The notes under the pieces were generated by a model, which was not told the DNA's origin, did no database searches, and was given only the letters and a program-made list of their open reading frames with translations. A DNA stretch of 64,000 nucleotides from positions 267,865,089-267,929,088 of the forward strand of contig OW240915.1 in assembly GCA_933207985.1 (NCBI GenBank), read 5' to 3'. Position numbers and translations under genes: made by a program. The stretch is from Pelobates cultripes. Lineage: Eukaryota; Chordata; Amphibia; Anura; Pelobatidae. Shown piece by piece: positions 8,891 to 21,466 of this stretch. The number at the start of each line of letters is the position of its first letter. The first letter of the stretch is position 1.

Positions 8891-10880
8891 TCTAGACTTA
8901 CCTGGACACACCTAATGTTCACAACAGTTAGGGAAAGTATTTTGATGCTGAATAAATAGTAAAGATAGAATAGTAAAATTGCATTAACATTGATTTACTG
9001 TATGCTCCTAACCTTTATGCAGACAGATTTGCCCTGATTACAGGGAAGCATTGCACTTAACCTATTTATTTTATTCACGTTGTCCCTCTAAATGCATTTT
9101 GTTTCTGATGTAGACATGTATATTTTTGTATTCAGAAAATACACCAAATACTTATTTCACATCCATACCCAGCAGTTTCCATTCATAGGAAGTGATTAAA
9201 GATAGGGATATCCTAGATGAATGGGCATAATCTAGAGAACATGCACATTACAATTGAGGTTCCTCAATGAGTTCTGCTAGGTTAAAAGATTGCCAGAACC
9301 ACAAATGCAAATTCTTGATTTATTTTTTACAGTACATTGGGGCATGCTGTGGCTGCATTGTACTAACATTCTGTTATAGTGATTTCCAAATGAAACCATT
9401 GGTATTGGTGGAATTCCGCACATAGTGGCTTAACATGGGTATGTTCATGCTTTTTTATAAACTACTTTGCAATTTTATTTGTATATTGTTTTTGAATATG
9501 CCATCTATGCAGTACGGGAAGTACATGAGAATAGTGCAGAAGTCAATGTACTGGCTGAGAATTAAAACAAAAAAACAAACAAACCTCTACTTGAAAGCAT
9601 AAAGGGTGCTCAATTTTTAAGCAAATAGGGGGGGAGTCATGACTGCTTTCCGAATTTGTGCTAAGTGTTCCTACAGGTGAAAAGTTCTTTCCTCTGCAGT
9701 CAATCAAGCAGAAATATGTTTAGTTACATTCACACAGAAACAAAAAGTTAAATTAGGAATGTTTTTCTTTTGTCACCACTGGTACATGGATAATTAAATT
9801 TAAAGGGAGTTTATGAATTAATTTCAATTGAATTACATGTATATAAGAGAAATAAACATTTATTCAAAATACAGTAGTTATTGAAATATGCCATCCAGAA
9901 CAGTATGTTCAGTTCAGTACACTTCATAATCATTGATATATGCGATGGTAGGATTTAATTACATTAACTATCAAGCACTTTTAATCTAAAAACCTATTAG
10001 CAGAAATGACTAGAATCAATAAATAAAAATGGTAAAATACCATGCTTATAGGTATTTGTAAGCAACCTGATTACATTACTAGCCATACAATTTACTGAAA
10101 TTGGCAAAAGATCGTAAAAAAAACCTCTGCATTTAAACATAATACCCACATACTATGAATATGGTTAAATCCTATATTTCTAAAATAAAGATTTAAAAGT
10201 GCTCTTGCAATCTTTATTACTCTCTGAAATGCTAATGCAATGATAGCAGTGAAATGATAGAACTCGCCACTCCTTCCCCATCCCTGACAAATGGAATGGC
10301 ATAACCCATTGAAACTTCCTTTACTGTTTAGAAGGAAGGGGTCAGCTGATATTTTCAGGACACATGCTGACAATAAATAAGTGACTAGTGGCTTCTGGCA
10401 GAAAATGTGTTTCCTCTACAGTCTGGCAATCATTTCTATAAATTTCTATATAATTGAGGTGAGCGGGGCTTATTTGGAGTAAACTTTCTGCGAAGTACAT
10501 GAAAGTAAATCCATTGATATTCTCAGTTTTGGATGCAAATAGGTTATTAAAGGGGGTCATTTTAGAAAATTTCTCTTAATCATCCATATTTCTGGGTGGA
10601 TTATTTTTAACTGAATTTTAAAAGTTTACTTTTGAATTTATCACACTGTCTCACTGTTCTGGAAATTAACTTTCACTTCCGTGAATTTCCTTTATACATG
10701 TAAACCTTTTTCTTTTTTTTTAATGAAATACTGAAGGCCCAATGTCTGTTTCATCAACTCTTCTAATACATGTTGTCTCACAGGAGTATGAGCCTCCACT
10801 CAGCATGGTTTTAGTTCTTTCCGTAAATGGTATTTAATAACCGTCTGCTCTGATCTGTCAGTGGAAGTCAGACACTTTCA
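8891..10880. other. AT-rich DNA, nothing recognised
   Basis: I see no domain-bearing frame, repeat boundary or RNA gene. Short open frames near 10.1-10.5 kb have no recognisable motif. Confidence 0.5.
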
Positions 10881-10884
10881 AGAG

Positions 10885-11030
10885 GTGTCTAGATTGTAAG
10901 TTTGTTAGCGCAGTGTACCTACCAACATTTTGTAATAGTTTGTTTCATTTATTAAATACCCTTTCTTTATCATAAAGAGATGCAGAATAAGTTAGAGCTA
11001 TATAAATGCCATTAATAATAATTAGAATAA
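10885..11030 (+). mobile_element. Decayed L2-type LINE 3' end
   Basis: AGATTGTAAGTTTGTTAGC … GAGCTATATAAATGCC followed by an ATA-rich tail has the layout of the L2-type 3' ends at 28640, 36640 and 49974. It is more diverged than the others. Confidence 0.45.
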
Positions 11031-11039
11031 TTTTAAGAA

Positions 11040-13860
11040 GTAGATGTAACCCTCAAGGGTTCTGAAATTAAATGATATAGAGAGAGTGGTGAAACCTACA
11101 CTATGCCTAAATCTAAAAAAATAAAAAAATAGACATTGTTCTCCTGGTAGACATCTTTCTCCTTTATGTGGTGTGAAAACCCCCCCCCCAAAATGTACAT
11201 GAATATGGCTAGCACCATGACCATTTTAGTGATTTGAAGCGGCCATTGTCCATGGAGTCTGTATGTGCAGAGAATTTTGCTGTGAAATGCTGCTCATGCA
11301 GAATTTAACATTTTTGCTGCCGCAGTTGTAACTCCACCTACAGCAGCTTCTTTGAGGTGTCATCGGCCAGCCTAGAGCAAGAGTTCTGGACTGGATAATG
11401 TAAATTATGTGCATAGTTTTATGCACAGAATTGCATTTATTGGCTAAGAGCAGTCAGCTGACACTTTCAGTCAATGAATGGAGGCAGGATAAGCACCTGG
11501 CTTCTGTAGCACTGCATAAGTTGGATGCATATCACCAGAGCTGTGTGCCTGGCAAGGACCTAGGTAAGAGTTCAAACCATTTTAAAAAGATCCCTGCCAT
11601 TACCAGGAAATGGGGTGAGTACTCCTCACATCATAACCACCACAGCCAGGGACGTATTAGCCGCGAGGCAAAGAAGGCATTTGCCTCCGGCAGCACAAAA
11701 CCAGGTTACACCACTGACCACAGTGGCTGTGGAGTAACCCTAAAGGGAAGTTATTAGTTGTCTGAGTTAATCAGCACAGAAACTACAGGGAGAACTGACC
11801 TATCTTCACTAGAGTCATGTGAAACATATGACCTACTCTTTTAGAAAGAAGTTATAGATAATAAAGATACGAGGACTGAGAGAGCATGTTTTGTCTGCTT
11901 GTACAGCACCTACATGACATTGTGCATTGTTAACCACTTTAGAGTTCACTAGGGCCATACATTTTTTCTCAAGTACAGATTTATATAACACAATCCCATG
12001 ATGTTAATGCATTTCATTATTTGCAACTGGTTTTATTCAAAAGACATAAATCTAAAAGCACAATTAGAGTGTGTTAATCTGTCACATGGTAAGTGAGCAA
12101 CAAGAGAGTGTTGAAATAGCAAGATGCCAACCGCATATTAAGTACTATTTCTGTACATGGTCATCATGAATGTAACGAGAAGAGATACATTTAAAAAGAA
12201 TAATGCTTTTTAAGGACACCATAATTGCTCACAATAATCAGTTCAACAGCGGATACATTAAATGTAGTCAGTTTGCTATAATCATACGGGGCCAATGGCT
12301 GAAAAGTTTTTGCAAATCCACACTTAGGTCCTTTGTCCTGTTGATTGTGTTAATTAAAAATCTGATATACATACAGCTGATATTTTTCACCTTAATGAAG
12401 AACATTAATTCTAGAACATGTGTGGCTGCAGTCACATTGCAACAAATTAAGAACACTCTCCTTTATCTGTTTCCAAGAAAGTCTCCCCCTGTTAGCTTGG
12501 AATAAAATAGGATGCCTTAGTTCTAAGCAGCATAAATTACAGGCATCAATCAGATGCAGCTTAAATTAAAGCACACATTTGGCAAACAAATATGAATATG
12601 TTGATCTCATCTGTGAATCAAAATGATTTAGTGCCAGTGCTCACCCCCCTACTGATCTACATGAAGGTCAGTGGAATCTGATTGATTCTCATTGAGAAAT
12701 GGAGTATTGCCTTTCAAACAGAGTAGCGTTATCCGTTCGATAACATTCATTCAAACTGGCAATTTCAACGTAGCGTGAACTGATTTATTTTAGAATGAAA
12801 ATGCAGTGCCCCCTTTTATTTATGTAATGTATTGCAGATAGCTAAATGAAAATGTAAAAATTTCTTCGTAGGCTTTGTTCTGGCTTTAGAATTAGGTAAA
12901 GTGTAATGGAATATGTTTGAATTTAAATGGCTGGTGAAAATCAAATGCTACACCTTTCAGATATTGTGTTGTGATAAATCATTTTTTTCAAATCATGTTC
13001 TCCATGCTTCACACCCTAAAGAGTAACAGCTTAAGCAATGCTTTTTATGAGACAATCTCAAACTATGCACGGACATGCAAAAAGTGAATGACGACCTTGA
13101 GCCAGCTTTGTAAGACAAAGTAGAAATGGCAGATATACTGTACTGAGTTAAAGATAATATATATCATATTTTTTAATTTTTTTTAAAGTCTAGCGTATTT
13201 TATTTATGTATCTCTAAATGTATCGCTGTTAGATAGAATTAATCTTAAGGTCTAAAACATAAGTTTATATCCATTTGGATGAAAAGAAAAGGACTCCCCT
13301 TTATAATTTAATAGCAGATTAAGAAGCAGATTCTATTTCAGATGATAAATTAGTAGTTTCCATATCACTCCACATAAAAAAAATAACCGTACAACATTAA
13401 CAAGATATCAGGGAAAGTTATTCCCAAATATATAGTGTCATCTTAACTTGCAATATTGTTTGAGGATCATTCAGTTGCTGACAAATGTTCTTTGAACACC
13501 TAGGAGCAGCAATCATACAAGTAACCACCAAAACGGCACAACAAAAGCAAAATGACAAGATACTATGCAATCCTTCATCCACTTCCCTTTAGATACAGAA
13601 TTTCTTCCACATCTCCTTTCACATGAATGCAATGATATGACATACTGCAATAATTCTTGAAGAACCCTAAATATTGTTTTCTAAACGTCATGTGTAAGTA
13701 CTGCGCAGGAGATGATAAAGGCCCTTCTCAAATGACCTGAAGGTTTAAAGGAAGTCACGTTACTCATGGCACATTTAAAAGTCAATATAATTTTGGAAGT
13801 TTCTGCAGCGCCTTAGGGAATGCATTTCAGAATTGTCAAGACAAAGGAAAAAAAATTTTT
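11040..13860. other. AT-rich DNA, no gene recognised
   Basis: Mostly unique sequence. A short GC-richer patch at 11645-11705 (GGGACGTATTAGCCGCGAGG, then GGCAGCACAA) resembles a fragment of an anuran DNA repeat, but its limits are unclear. Confidence 0.45.
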
Positions 13861-13861
13861 T

Positions 13862-14396
13862 GAAGGAGCACTATAGTCACCAAAACAAATTTACTTTAAT
13901 GAAAAGGTTTTGGTGTATAGATCAAGCCCCTGCAGTCTCACTACTCAATTTAGGAGTTAGATCACTTTTGTTTTTGTTTATGCAGCCCCAGCCACACCTC
14001 CCCTGGCTGTGACTGACACAGCCTGTATGGAAACAAAATGGCTTCATTTTGAATCAGATGTAACTTACTTTAAAAGATTTCTCCTGCTCTGTAAATTGAA
14101 TGTTAATCACAGACAACAAGCTACTTCAGGATCTAGCAAGCTATTAACTGAGCAAGAGATACGAAATTCTAAATTAAACATAATTTGCAGTAAAGGAAGT
14201 GTAAACATTACATGACACTTTACAGGAAGTTTTTAGGAAGGCTGTGTGAATCACAGCCAGGGGAAGTATAGTTGCATAAACAAAGTGATTTAACTCCTAA
14301 ATGGCAGAAAATTGAACAGTGAGACTGCATGGCATGATATATACACCAACACTGATTCATTATGCTAAAGTTGTTTTGGTGACAATAGTGTCCCTC
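13862..14396. mobile_element. 535-bp foldback MITE
   Basis: The two halves are long imperfect inverted repeats. GGAGCACTATAGTCACCAAA at the left faces TTTTGGTGACAATAGTGTCC at the right. Moving inwards, AGTCTCACT/AGTGAGACT, TAGGAGTTAGATCACTTTG/CAAAGTGATTTAACTCCTAA and CAGCCAGGGG/CCCCTGGCTG also pair. The whole element could fold as one hairpin with arms of roughly 230 bases. It shares its terminal motif with the MITEs at 2909, 55620 and 62252. No coding capacity. Confidence 0.85.
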
Positions 14397-15745
14397 ATTT
14401 TGTCCTACCCTATATATATTTTTCTGATAATACTTTATTGTTCCACTACTTTATATTTTATAGTCATAATCAACAGTACAAGCTTTTTATTTAAAACTTA
14501 TATGTGATATTCAATGTTATTTCTGCTTCTTCTGAAACAAAAAGTCAACTTAAAAATCTCACCACCACTATAATAACTCTACCATATTATTTACACGGCT
14601 GCAACATCATATCTCAATTTGTAGTGAACAGGGTCATTACAACGCTGAGTACACTAATATTCTAGAGCTATAATGATGCAGGGTACAGCAGTGTAATCCT
14701 AGATACCCCTAATGCCAAAGAATCCCTAACCTCCCCCTAATCGTAACCTTACTCCTTGAGATGTAATTATTAACTTTGCTAATAGTTACTTTGTTGCTTC
14801 GGCAATTTCAACATTTAAAACTTTCCAGTTTAGAGAAAAGGTAAACATGCATAAACATGCTTTTTATTTTACTCAATTTGCAGAATATGCTCATTGATGA
14901 TGGTAGGTAGGGACATAAGGAAGGAAATATTCCTCCCTATAGTTAGATAGGGGTAATTTTTTTATTTTTTTATTTTTTTTTAATCAAATGTTATAAAAGA
15001 TACAGCCTTATGGTTCTCAAGTATTGCATTTTTTAAGAATACATAAATTAAATAAATAACACAAACATACAAAAATGCCAAAAAAAAAAGAAAAATGTCA
15101 TACAGAAAGCGAGGTCTTAGGGAGGAGAAAGGTATACCCGAGAAATGTACAAAGGTAGTTATGCTTTATTGATATATATTTTTCAGGGATTTCCCCAGAT
15201 TGTATGGGGGCTTAGAGAAATGTAGGGTACCAATATCATCTGGGTTTTCTCCTTGAATATAGTTGTTCCATTTTATCCATCCATATTTAGCTGTAGGTGA
15301 AGACTCCCTCTCCATCTCTAGTTGAAAGGAGATTTGACTTTTTAATAACCCAAAACGTGGTTTATTATGTATCTATCTTTTAGTCCTGTTTTGGGCAATT
15401 CTAGATGTAACAGTGCTGTTAGAGGAGAGAATTTTGACCCTCATGCTTTTATTTAAATTTTTAATTATTTCTTTTAAACCTTGATGCTGTCAATAGAGGG
15501 CTATAGTGATTAGTGAAAAAACCTGTCAACCATGAAGACATAGGAAAAGTTAATTTTAACATAAGGACTACTGCTCCTGCTTCATTGTGTGATATTGAAC
15601 AAATAATAAATGTTAGGCCTACCCGATGAATTGCTGCTACTATTACTAAATATGCCACTACTGTGGACTGGAAAAAAATTAGGCCTGAGCATTTTTTACT
15701 CACAGCAGCCCACTGAGAAATAAACAGGGCCAGAGAGGGGGTATT
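14397..15745. other. AT-rich DNA, nothing recognised
   Basis: Homopolymer-rich unique sequence (T-runs at 14956-14990, A-run at 15078). No domain-bearing frame. Confidence 0.5.
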
Positions 15746-16455
15746 TTATCATAGAAACATAGAAACATAGAAACATAGAAACATAGAATGTGACGGCAGA
15801 TAAGAACCATTCGGCCCATCTAGTCTGCCCAATTTTCTAAATACTTTCATTAGTCCCTAGTCTTATCTTATAGTTAGGATAGCCTTATGCCTATCCCACG
15901 CATGCTTAAACTCCTTTACTGTGTTAACCTCTACCACTTCAGCTGGAAGGCTATTCATGCATCCACTACCCTCTCAGTAAAGTAATACTTCCTGATATTA
16001 TTTTTAAACCTTTGTCCCTCTAATTTAAGACTATGTCCTCTTGTTGTGGTAGTTTTTCTTCTTTTAAATATAGTCTCCTCCTTTACTGTGTTGATTCCCT
16101 TTATATATTTAAATGTTTCTATCATATCCCCCCTGTCTCGTCTTTCCTCCAAGCTATACATGTTAAGATCCTTTTAACCTTTCCTGGTAAGTTTTATCCC
16201 GCAATCCATGAACCAGTTTAGTAGCCCTTCTCTGAACCCTCTCTAAGGTATCAATATCCTTCTGAAGATACGGTCTCCAGTACTGTGTACAATACTCCAA
16301 GTGAGGTCTCACCAGTGTTCTGTACAATGGCATGAGCACTTCCCTCTTTCTACTGCTAATACCTCTCCCTATACAACCAAGCATTCTGCTAGCATTTCCT
16401 GCTGCTCTATTACATTGTCTGCCTACCTTTAAGTCATCACCAATGACATGCACGT
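15746..16455 (-). mobile_element. CR1 LINE, 5'-truncated copy
   Basis: On the minus strand the element ends in tandem ATGTTTCT octamers (about 15750-15788), the CR1-type 3' terminus, preceded by the 3' untranslated region and the end of ORF2. It is nearly identical to the matching part of the copy at 30780-31440. The 5' truncation lies about 16455. Confidence 0.9.
15955..16455 (-). pseudogene. CR1 ORF2 C-terminal part, frameshifted
   Basis: The frame encodes the C-terminal region downstream of the reverse transcriptase catalytic centre: DDLKVGRQCNRAAGNASRM, then LERVQRRATKLVHGLRD and MYSLEERRDRGDMIETFKY. A one-base expansion of an A-run near 16170 (AAAAGG where the copy at 31030 has AAAGG) shifts the frame before NMYSLEERR. 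The usual last part (EVVEVNTVKEFKHAWD) can be read further left on the minus strand. It is too short and broken to act. Confidence 0.88.
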
Positions 16456-16513
16456 CTCCTCTCAAAGTAAGCATCTTGGTTTAAAGCTCTTTCATGACAG
16501 CCTATGTGCAGAG

Positions 16514-17162
16514 TGTAACGAGAATATACCCCAACACGCAGGATTCAGCTAAACAAAAGACAACACAGAGGAGAGATACGTCTACCGGACCTTAGAATGG
16601 CCGGACTCGACGTATATGAGAGGAGACAGAGTCAGGAACAATCCGAAATCAAGGGCACAGAGAGACAGCCTAAACTAGGACAAGCCGGGGTCTGGTACAC
16701 AGTAAACAACAAGCCGACAACCAGAACAGAAGGATAAAGAGAAAACGTAGTCAGAAACAAAGCCAAGGTCAATACGGAGAAACACAACTGAACACAACAA
16801 GCGCTAAAGGGAACTGATACAGAAACCACGATAGGGCAAGGAACAAAGGGAAGAAGGTGAGTATAAATACCTAAACATCTAATTTGATTGGTCCCTGTCA
16901 CATCCACGCCCCCAAAAGGTAAGTGTATGGGGAGTGTGGCATGACAGGGACCAATGGGATGCCTTTTCCAATTTAGGCACCCACTGTCCCTTTAAGAGCG
17001 CGCCCGATACCCGCGGCGCGCTCTTAGAGTTAGGTGGAACACGTGACCGCTTTCCAGTCACAGCGGTCGGCTGAGCCGCGCGCGGCTCGTGCAGCAGCAG
17101 GACCGCGCGCGGCTCGAACAGAGGACCCCGGCCGGCCCCTGGAAAGGGTAAGTACCGCTACA
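16514..17162 (-). repeat. 3' LTR of the Gypsy element
   Basis: A 649-bp LTR nearly identical to that at 21467-22117. Differences seen include AGCCTAAAC/AGCGTAAAC, CAGAAGG/CAGATAAGG, GCCTTTTCC/GCCTCTTCC and ACCGCGCGCGG/ACCGCTCGCGG. The pol stop codon lies inside this LTR. Confidence 0.93.
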
Positions 17163-20100
17163 TTACCCCCCCCTGAGGACACGCCCTCCGGGCGGGGAGG
17201 GCCAGGCCTGGCAGGAAAACGAGAATGGAAAGAGCGCACAAGACGAGGAGCGTGAACCGCGTCAGCGGAAATCCAACTATGCTCCTCAGGCCCATAGCCC
17301 TTCCAATGCACTAGGTACTGAAGTCGGCCCCTAAGGAAACGAGAGTCAAGAACTGCAGAAACTTCAAATTCCTCATGACCCTCCACAGAAACAGGAGGGG
17401 GAGGAGGTGCATGTCGGGTGTAGCGGTTGCGTACGAAAGGCTTCAACAGCGAGGTGTGAAAGACATTAGGAATACGCAGATTCTTAGGGAGACCCAAGGC
17501 ATACGAAACAGGATTAACCTTATGCAGAATACGATAAGGACCAATAAAGCGGGGAGCCAATTTCATAGAAGGCACCCGGAGGCGAATGTTTCGCGTAGAA
17601 AGCAGAACCCTGTCCCCCACAACATAAGAAGGAGCCGCCCTGCGATGCTTGTCAGCCTGCACCTTCTGGCGAGCAGCGGAATCCACCAAAGAACGCTGAA
17701 CCTGCTCCCAAGTATTACGCAAATTAGCCAAATGTTCATCCAGAACTGGCATGCCCTGTGAGGAGAAAGCAGCCGGAAGAACAACAGGATGTTGGCCATA
17801 TACAACGTAAAAAGGACTCTTGCCGGAAGAATCATGAGTAGCGTTATTCCGAGCAAACTCAGCCCAAGGAAGAAGGTCAGACCAATTGTTCTGATGGTGG
17901 GATACGAAACAACGAAGGTACTGCTCCAGAGATTGATTGGCACGTTCGGCAGCTCCATTAGACTGGGGGTGGTAAGCGGAAGAAAATGAGAGAGAAATGC
18001 CCATTTCCGAACAAAAGGCTTTCCAGAACCTGGAAATAAATTGGCTACCCCTATCAGATACAATAGATACGGGAATGCCGTGTAATCGAAACACCTCTCT
18101 AGCGAAAACAAGTGCTAGTTCCCTGGACGTGGGCAGCTTGTGAAGAGACACAAAGTGAGCCATCTTGGAAAACCGATCCACTATCATTAGGATAACTGTG
18201 TTACCATTCGAGGGAGGTAATTCAACAATAAAATCCATGGACAGGTTAGACCAAGGTCTCTCGGGAATAGGTAACGGATGCAACAGCCCACAAGGAACCC
18301 TACGAGAAGATTTCATACAGGCACAAGTAGTACAAGCACCTATATAGTCAGTGACATCCTTGCGTAAGGAATCCCACCAAAAATACTGAGAAACCGCTGA
18401 CACCGTTTTGGAAATACCAGGATGTCCAGCAGTCTTAGTGTCATGATACAACGACAGAATCTCCCGTCTCTCGGGAACATCAACGAACAGTTTATCAGTA
18501 GGTCTCTCGCTAGGTGCCATGTTTTGTTTCGCTTGTATGGCCTGCAAGAGGGACGAAGAAATAGACAAAACAGTGGTAGCGATTATCCTTTCTGGGGGAA
18601 TCACAGGAGTAACATCAATCTCCTGTTTGTCAGCAGTTTCGAACTGTCTGGACAGAGCGTCTGCTTTAGTGTTGCGGTCACCTGGCCTATAGGTGATAAT
18701 GTAATTGAAATGGGACAAAAATAGTGACCACCTAGCCTGCCGAGAAGACAATCTTTTAGCCTCACTAAGGTAGGATAGGTTCTTGTGATCCGTAAATATG
18801 AGAATAGGATCTTTAGTTCCTTCTAACAAATGTCTCCATTCTTTCAGTGCTAAAATAATAGCAAGGAGTTCGCGATTACCCACATCATAATTCTTTTCTG
18901 CTTTGGACATTTGTTTGGAGAAGAAGCCACAAGGATGCAATGGCTTTTCAGGCGACTCTCTTTGGGATAAGACAGCACCTACCCCGATATCAGAAGCATC
19001 AACTTCAAGAATATAGGGCAGTGTGGGGATAGGGTGCTGTAAAATAGGTGCAGAAGCGAATGTAGTTTTAAGAAACTCAAAAGCCTGAAGTGCCTCGGGA
19101 GACCAGACACGAGTATTGCCTTCCTTTCTTGTCATACGGGTGATAGGCGCTACAATAGAGGAAAAACCTTTAATAAAGCGTCTATAATAATTAGAGAAAC
19201 CAAGAAAACGCTGAATGGCTTTCAAACCTTGTGGAAGAGGCCATTCCATGACAGCAGAAAGCTTCTGGGGATGCATACGAAAACCTTTAGCGGAAATTAA
19301 ATACCCCAAAAACTGGACTTCGGATTGGTCAAATAGACATTTTTCCAGTTTACAATAAAGACCATTAGCAAGAAGAGTCTTCAGAACTGTCGTAACATGC
19401 CTGTGATGAGTGTGTAAATCTGTAGAGTATATTAATATGTCGTCTAAGTACACAATTACAAATGTGTGAATAAAGTCTCTTAAAACGTCATTGATAAATT
19501 CTTGAAATACTGCTGGGGCATTGCATAGACCAAATGGCATAACAGTATACTCGTAATGGCCAGATCTAGTGTTGAATGCCGTTTTCCATTCGTGGTCTTT
19601 CTTAATACGTATTAAATTGTATGCACCTCTAAGATCCAATTTAGTGAATACAGTAGCATGTTTGAGTCTGTCAAATAATTCCGTGATTAAAGGTATAGGA
19701 TATGCATTTTTGATGGTGATTTTATTTAGACCTCTATAATCGATACACGGTCTTAAATCACCTTCTTTCTTTGATACAAAGAAGAACCCCGCTCCAGCCG
19801 GAGAAGAGGATCTCCTAATAAACCCCTTTTCTAATGATTCCTTAATATACTCCTCCATGACACGGTTTTCTTGAACAGATAAAGGGTACACCCTGCCCTT
19901 TGGAGGTATTGTGCCAGGCAATAAATCGATAGCACAATCGTAGGGTCTGTGAGGTGGTAATTTGTCAGCCTCCCTTTTATCGAAGACAGTTTTGAGAAAT
20001 AAGTACTGAGGGGGTATAACAGTGGACAAAGGAGGAGTTGTAGGAACATTAATAGAATTCAAAGGGGTGACTTCAATAGTACAGGACTCATGGCAGGCAT

Positions 20101-20560
20101 CCCTCCATGATTTTATTTGCCCTGACTCCCAATCGAAAATGGGATTGTGAGTACGTAACCATGGGTACCCTAACACAATGTGAGAAGAGGGAGATGTGAT
20201 GACCTGGAATCGAATGGTTTCAAAGTGTAAAACCCCTGTATACATGTGTAATGGTACAGTTTCATGAGTAACAATTGGAGAACTTAATGGTCTACCATCT
20301 ATGGCCTCAATGGCCAAGGGTATCTCCCTTTCTCTGACGGGAATGTTATTTTTAGTAACAAACTCAGAGTCAATAAAGTTCTCAGCAGCCCCAGAATCAA
20401 CCAAGGCTAATATGCATTCTGCTATACAACTCACCCCCGTATGAAGGGAAACAGGGAGAAGCAAACGATTAGGAAGCAATTTAGGAGACTTAGAGATCAC
20501 ACCCAAGGCCAGTCCCCTATAAGGTCTTAGGTGCGAGAGTTTTCCGGACGCAAAGGACAT
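17030..20560 (-). CDS. pol: Gypsy pol polyprotein (PR-RT-RH-IN-chromodomain), intact
   Basis: An unbroken 1176-residue frame. Order of domains: aspartic protease with ALVDSGA (D55); reverse transcriptase with VFTKLDLRGAY and YLDD at 371-374; RNase H with EVDASD (D521), E564 and TDHKN (D591). The integrase has an H2C2 zinc finger (H706, H713, C743, C746) and catalytic D776, D836 and E872 (35 residues between the last two). A chromodomain at about 1064-1115 (EVSAVLDSRFLRGRLQYLVHWKGYG) could bind modified histones and steer integration. The first codons before the protease belong to the gag-pol overlap, so translation probably depends on a frameshift from gag. The last ~45 residues run into the 3' LTR. 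All catalytic residues I checked are present. Confidence 0.95.
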   Translation of the reverse strand: MSFASGKLSHLRPYRGLALGVISKSPKLLPNRLLLPVSLHTGVSCIAECILALVDSGAAENFIDSEFVTKNNIPVREREIPLAIEAIDGRPLSSPIVTHETVPLHMYTGVLHFETIRFQVITSPSSHIVLGYPWLRTHNPIFDWESGQIKSWRDACHESCTIEVTPLNSINVPTTPPLSTVIPPQYLFLKTVFDKREADKLPPHRPYDCAIDLLPGTIPPKGRVYPLSVQENRVMEEYIKESLEKGFIRRSSSPAGAGFFFVSKKEGDLRPCIDYRGLNKITIKNAYPIPLITELFDRLKHATVFTKLDLRGAYNLIRIKKDHEWKTAFNTRSGHYEYTVMPFGLCNAPAVFQEFINDVLRDFIHTFVIVYLDDILIYSTDLHTHHRHVTTVLKTLLANGLYCKLEKCLFDQSEVQFLGYLISAKGFRMHPQKLSAVMEWPLPQGLKAIQRFLGFSNYYRRFIKGFSSIVAPITRMTRKEGNTRVWSPEALQAFEFLKTTFASAPILQHPIPTLPYILEVDASDIGVGAVLSQRESPEKPLHPCGFFSKQMSKAEKNYDVGNRELLAIILALKEWRHLLEGTKDPILIFTDHKNLSYLSEAKRLSSRQARWSLFLSHFNYIITYRPGDRNTKADALSRQFETADKQEIDVTPVIPPERIIATTVLSISSSLLQAIQAKQNMAPSERPTDKLFVDVPERREILSLYHDTKTAGHPGISKTVSAVSQYFWWDSLRKDVTDYIGACTTCACMKSSRRVPCGLLHPLPIPERPWSNLSMDFIVELPPSNGNTVILMIVDRFSKMAHFVSLHKLPTSRELALVFAREVFRLHGIPVSIVSDRGSQFISRFWKAFCSEMGISLSFSSAYHPQSNGAAERANQSLEQYLRCFVSHHQNNWSDLLPWAEFARNNATHDSSGKSPFYVVYGQHPVVLPAAFSSQGMPVLDEHLANLRNTWEQVQRSLVDSAARQKVQADKHRRAAPSYVVGDRVLLSTRNIRLRVPSMKLAPRFIGPYRILHKVNPVSYALGLPKNLRIPNVFHTSLLKPFVRNRYTRHAPPPPPVSVEGHEEFEVSAVLDSRFLRGRLQYLVHWKGYGPEEHSWISADAVHAPRLVRSFHSRFPARPGPPRPEGVSSGGGNVAVLTLSRGRPGSSVRAARGPAAARAARGSADRCDWKAVTCST

Positions 20561-21453
20561 TCCCTTACCATATGGTCTCGCCTACCACAGTATAGGCAGA
20601 GTCCATTCCTTCTTCTAAGTAGTTTTTCAGTATCCGAGAGTTTGGCAACCCCTAATTGCATGGGTTCCTCCTCGGGTACTTTAACACTCTCAGGTTTATC
20701 AACTCTGGGGTTAATAGATGTGACCAGGCGTCTATTCTTGTTTTTGGTATAGAGCCTGTCGCGAATTCTATTATCTATATCAATGAGGTAGTCAATAAGA
20801 TCCTCTAATGGGATAGGAAGCTCCCTTGCCGCTACCTCATCTAATATAGTGTCAGATAAACCTTCCATGAACGCAGTAGTTAACCCATTATTGGTCCAAT
20901 CTACCTGTGAAGCAAGGGTACGAAACTGAATAGCATAATCCGCCACAGACCTAGACCCCTGTATAATCCTCATAGTATAAACCTTATTAATGCTCTTGCG
21001 GCATTCTTTGACCTCTTTGTTGTGTCAAAAGTTCTACGAAAAGCTGCAAGAAAACTATTGAAATCATGAACCATAGGTCCATTGGCCTCCCAAATAGGAT
21101 TTGCCCACTCTAGTGCTTTGTCAGTAAGTTGATGCATCAAAAACCCCACTTTAGACCTATCAGTGGGAAAGGAATGAGGATACATCTCAAGGTGGAATTC
21201 TATTTGATTAATAAAACCTCTGCATGTCTTGGCTTCCCCTCCATACCTAGGAGGAGGTGTTAAATGGGGCGAAGCATTGGTTGAATTGGATACTTCGGGA
21301 GGATGAGGTGTAGGAGGGTTAGGTGCGGTTGCAGGAATGGTTCTAGACAAGAGCGTCTGGAGAGCCTGTGCTATCTGATCCATACAGGTGATCCTGCTCT
21401 ACAAACCTTGCCTCGTGAGAAGCCATTTGCTGAGCCAAATCTGCGGGGTCCAT
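20527..21453 (-). pseudogene. Gypsy gag polyprotein, two frameshifts
   Basis: The natural start is probably the ATG at 21453 (MDPADLAQQMASHEARF). A one-base shift after about 23 codons moves the frame to the segment MDQIAQALQTLL…, which contains the capsid-like part (FINQIEFHLEMYP…ALEWANPIW…FRRTFD). A second shift near 20975 (loss of about one A in AATAAGG) separates it from MRIIQGSRSVADYAIQFRTL. The end has a zinc knuckle CLYCGRRDHMVREC (C-X2-C-X4-H-X4-C) at about 20550-20590. Gag would package the element's RNA. The frame ends shortly after pol opens, so the two genes overlap and lie in different frames. Confidence 0.9.
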
Positions 21454-21466
21454 GGCCCTATCGTAA

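Noticed and set aside
17375..18724. Plus-strand frames opposite the Gypsy pol gene
   Set aside because: Shadow frames of the minus-strand integrase and RNase H regions.
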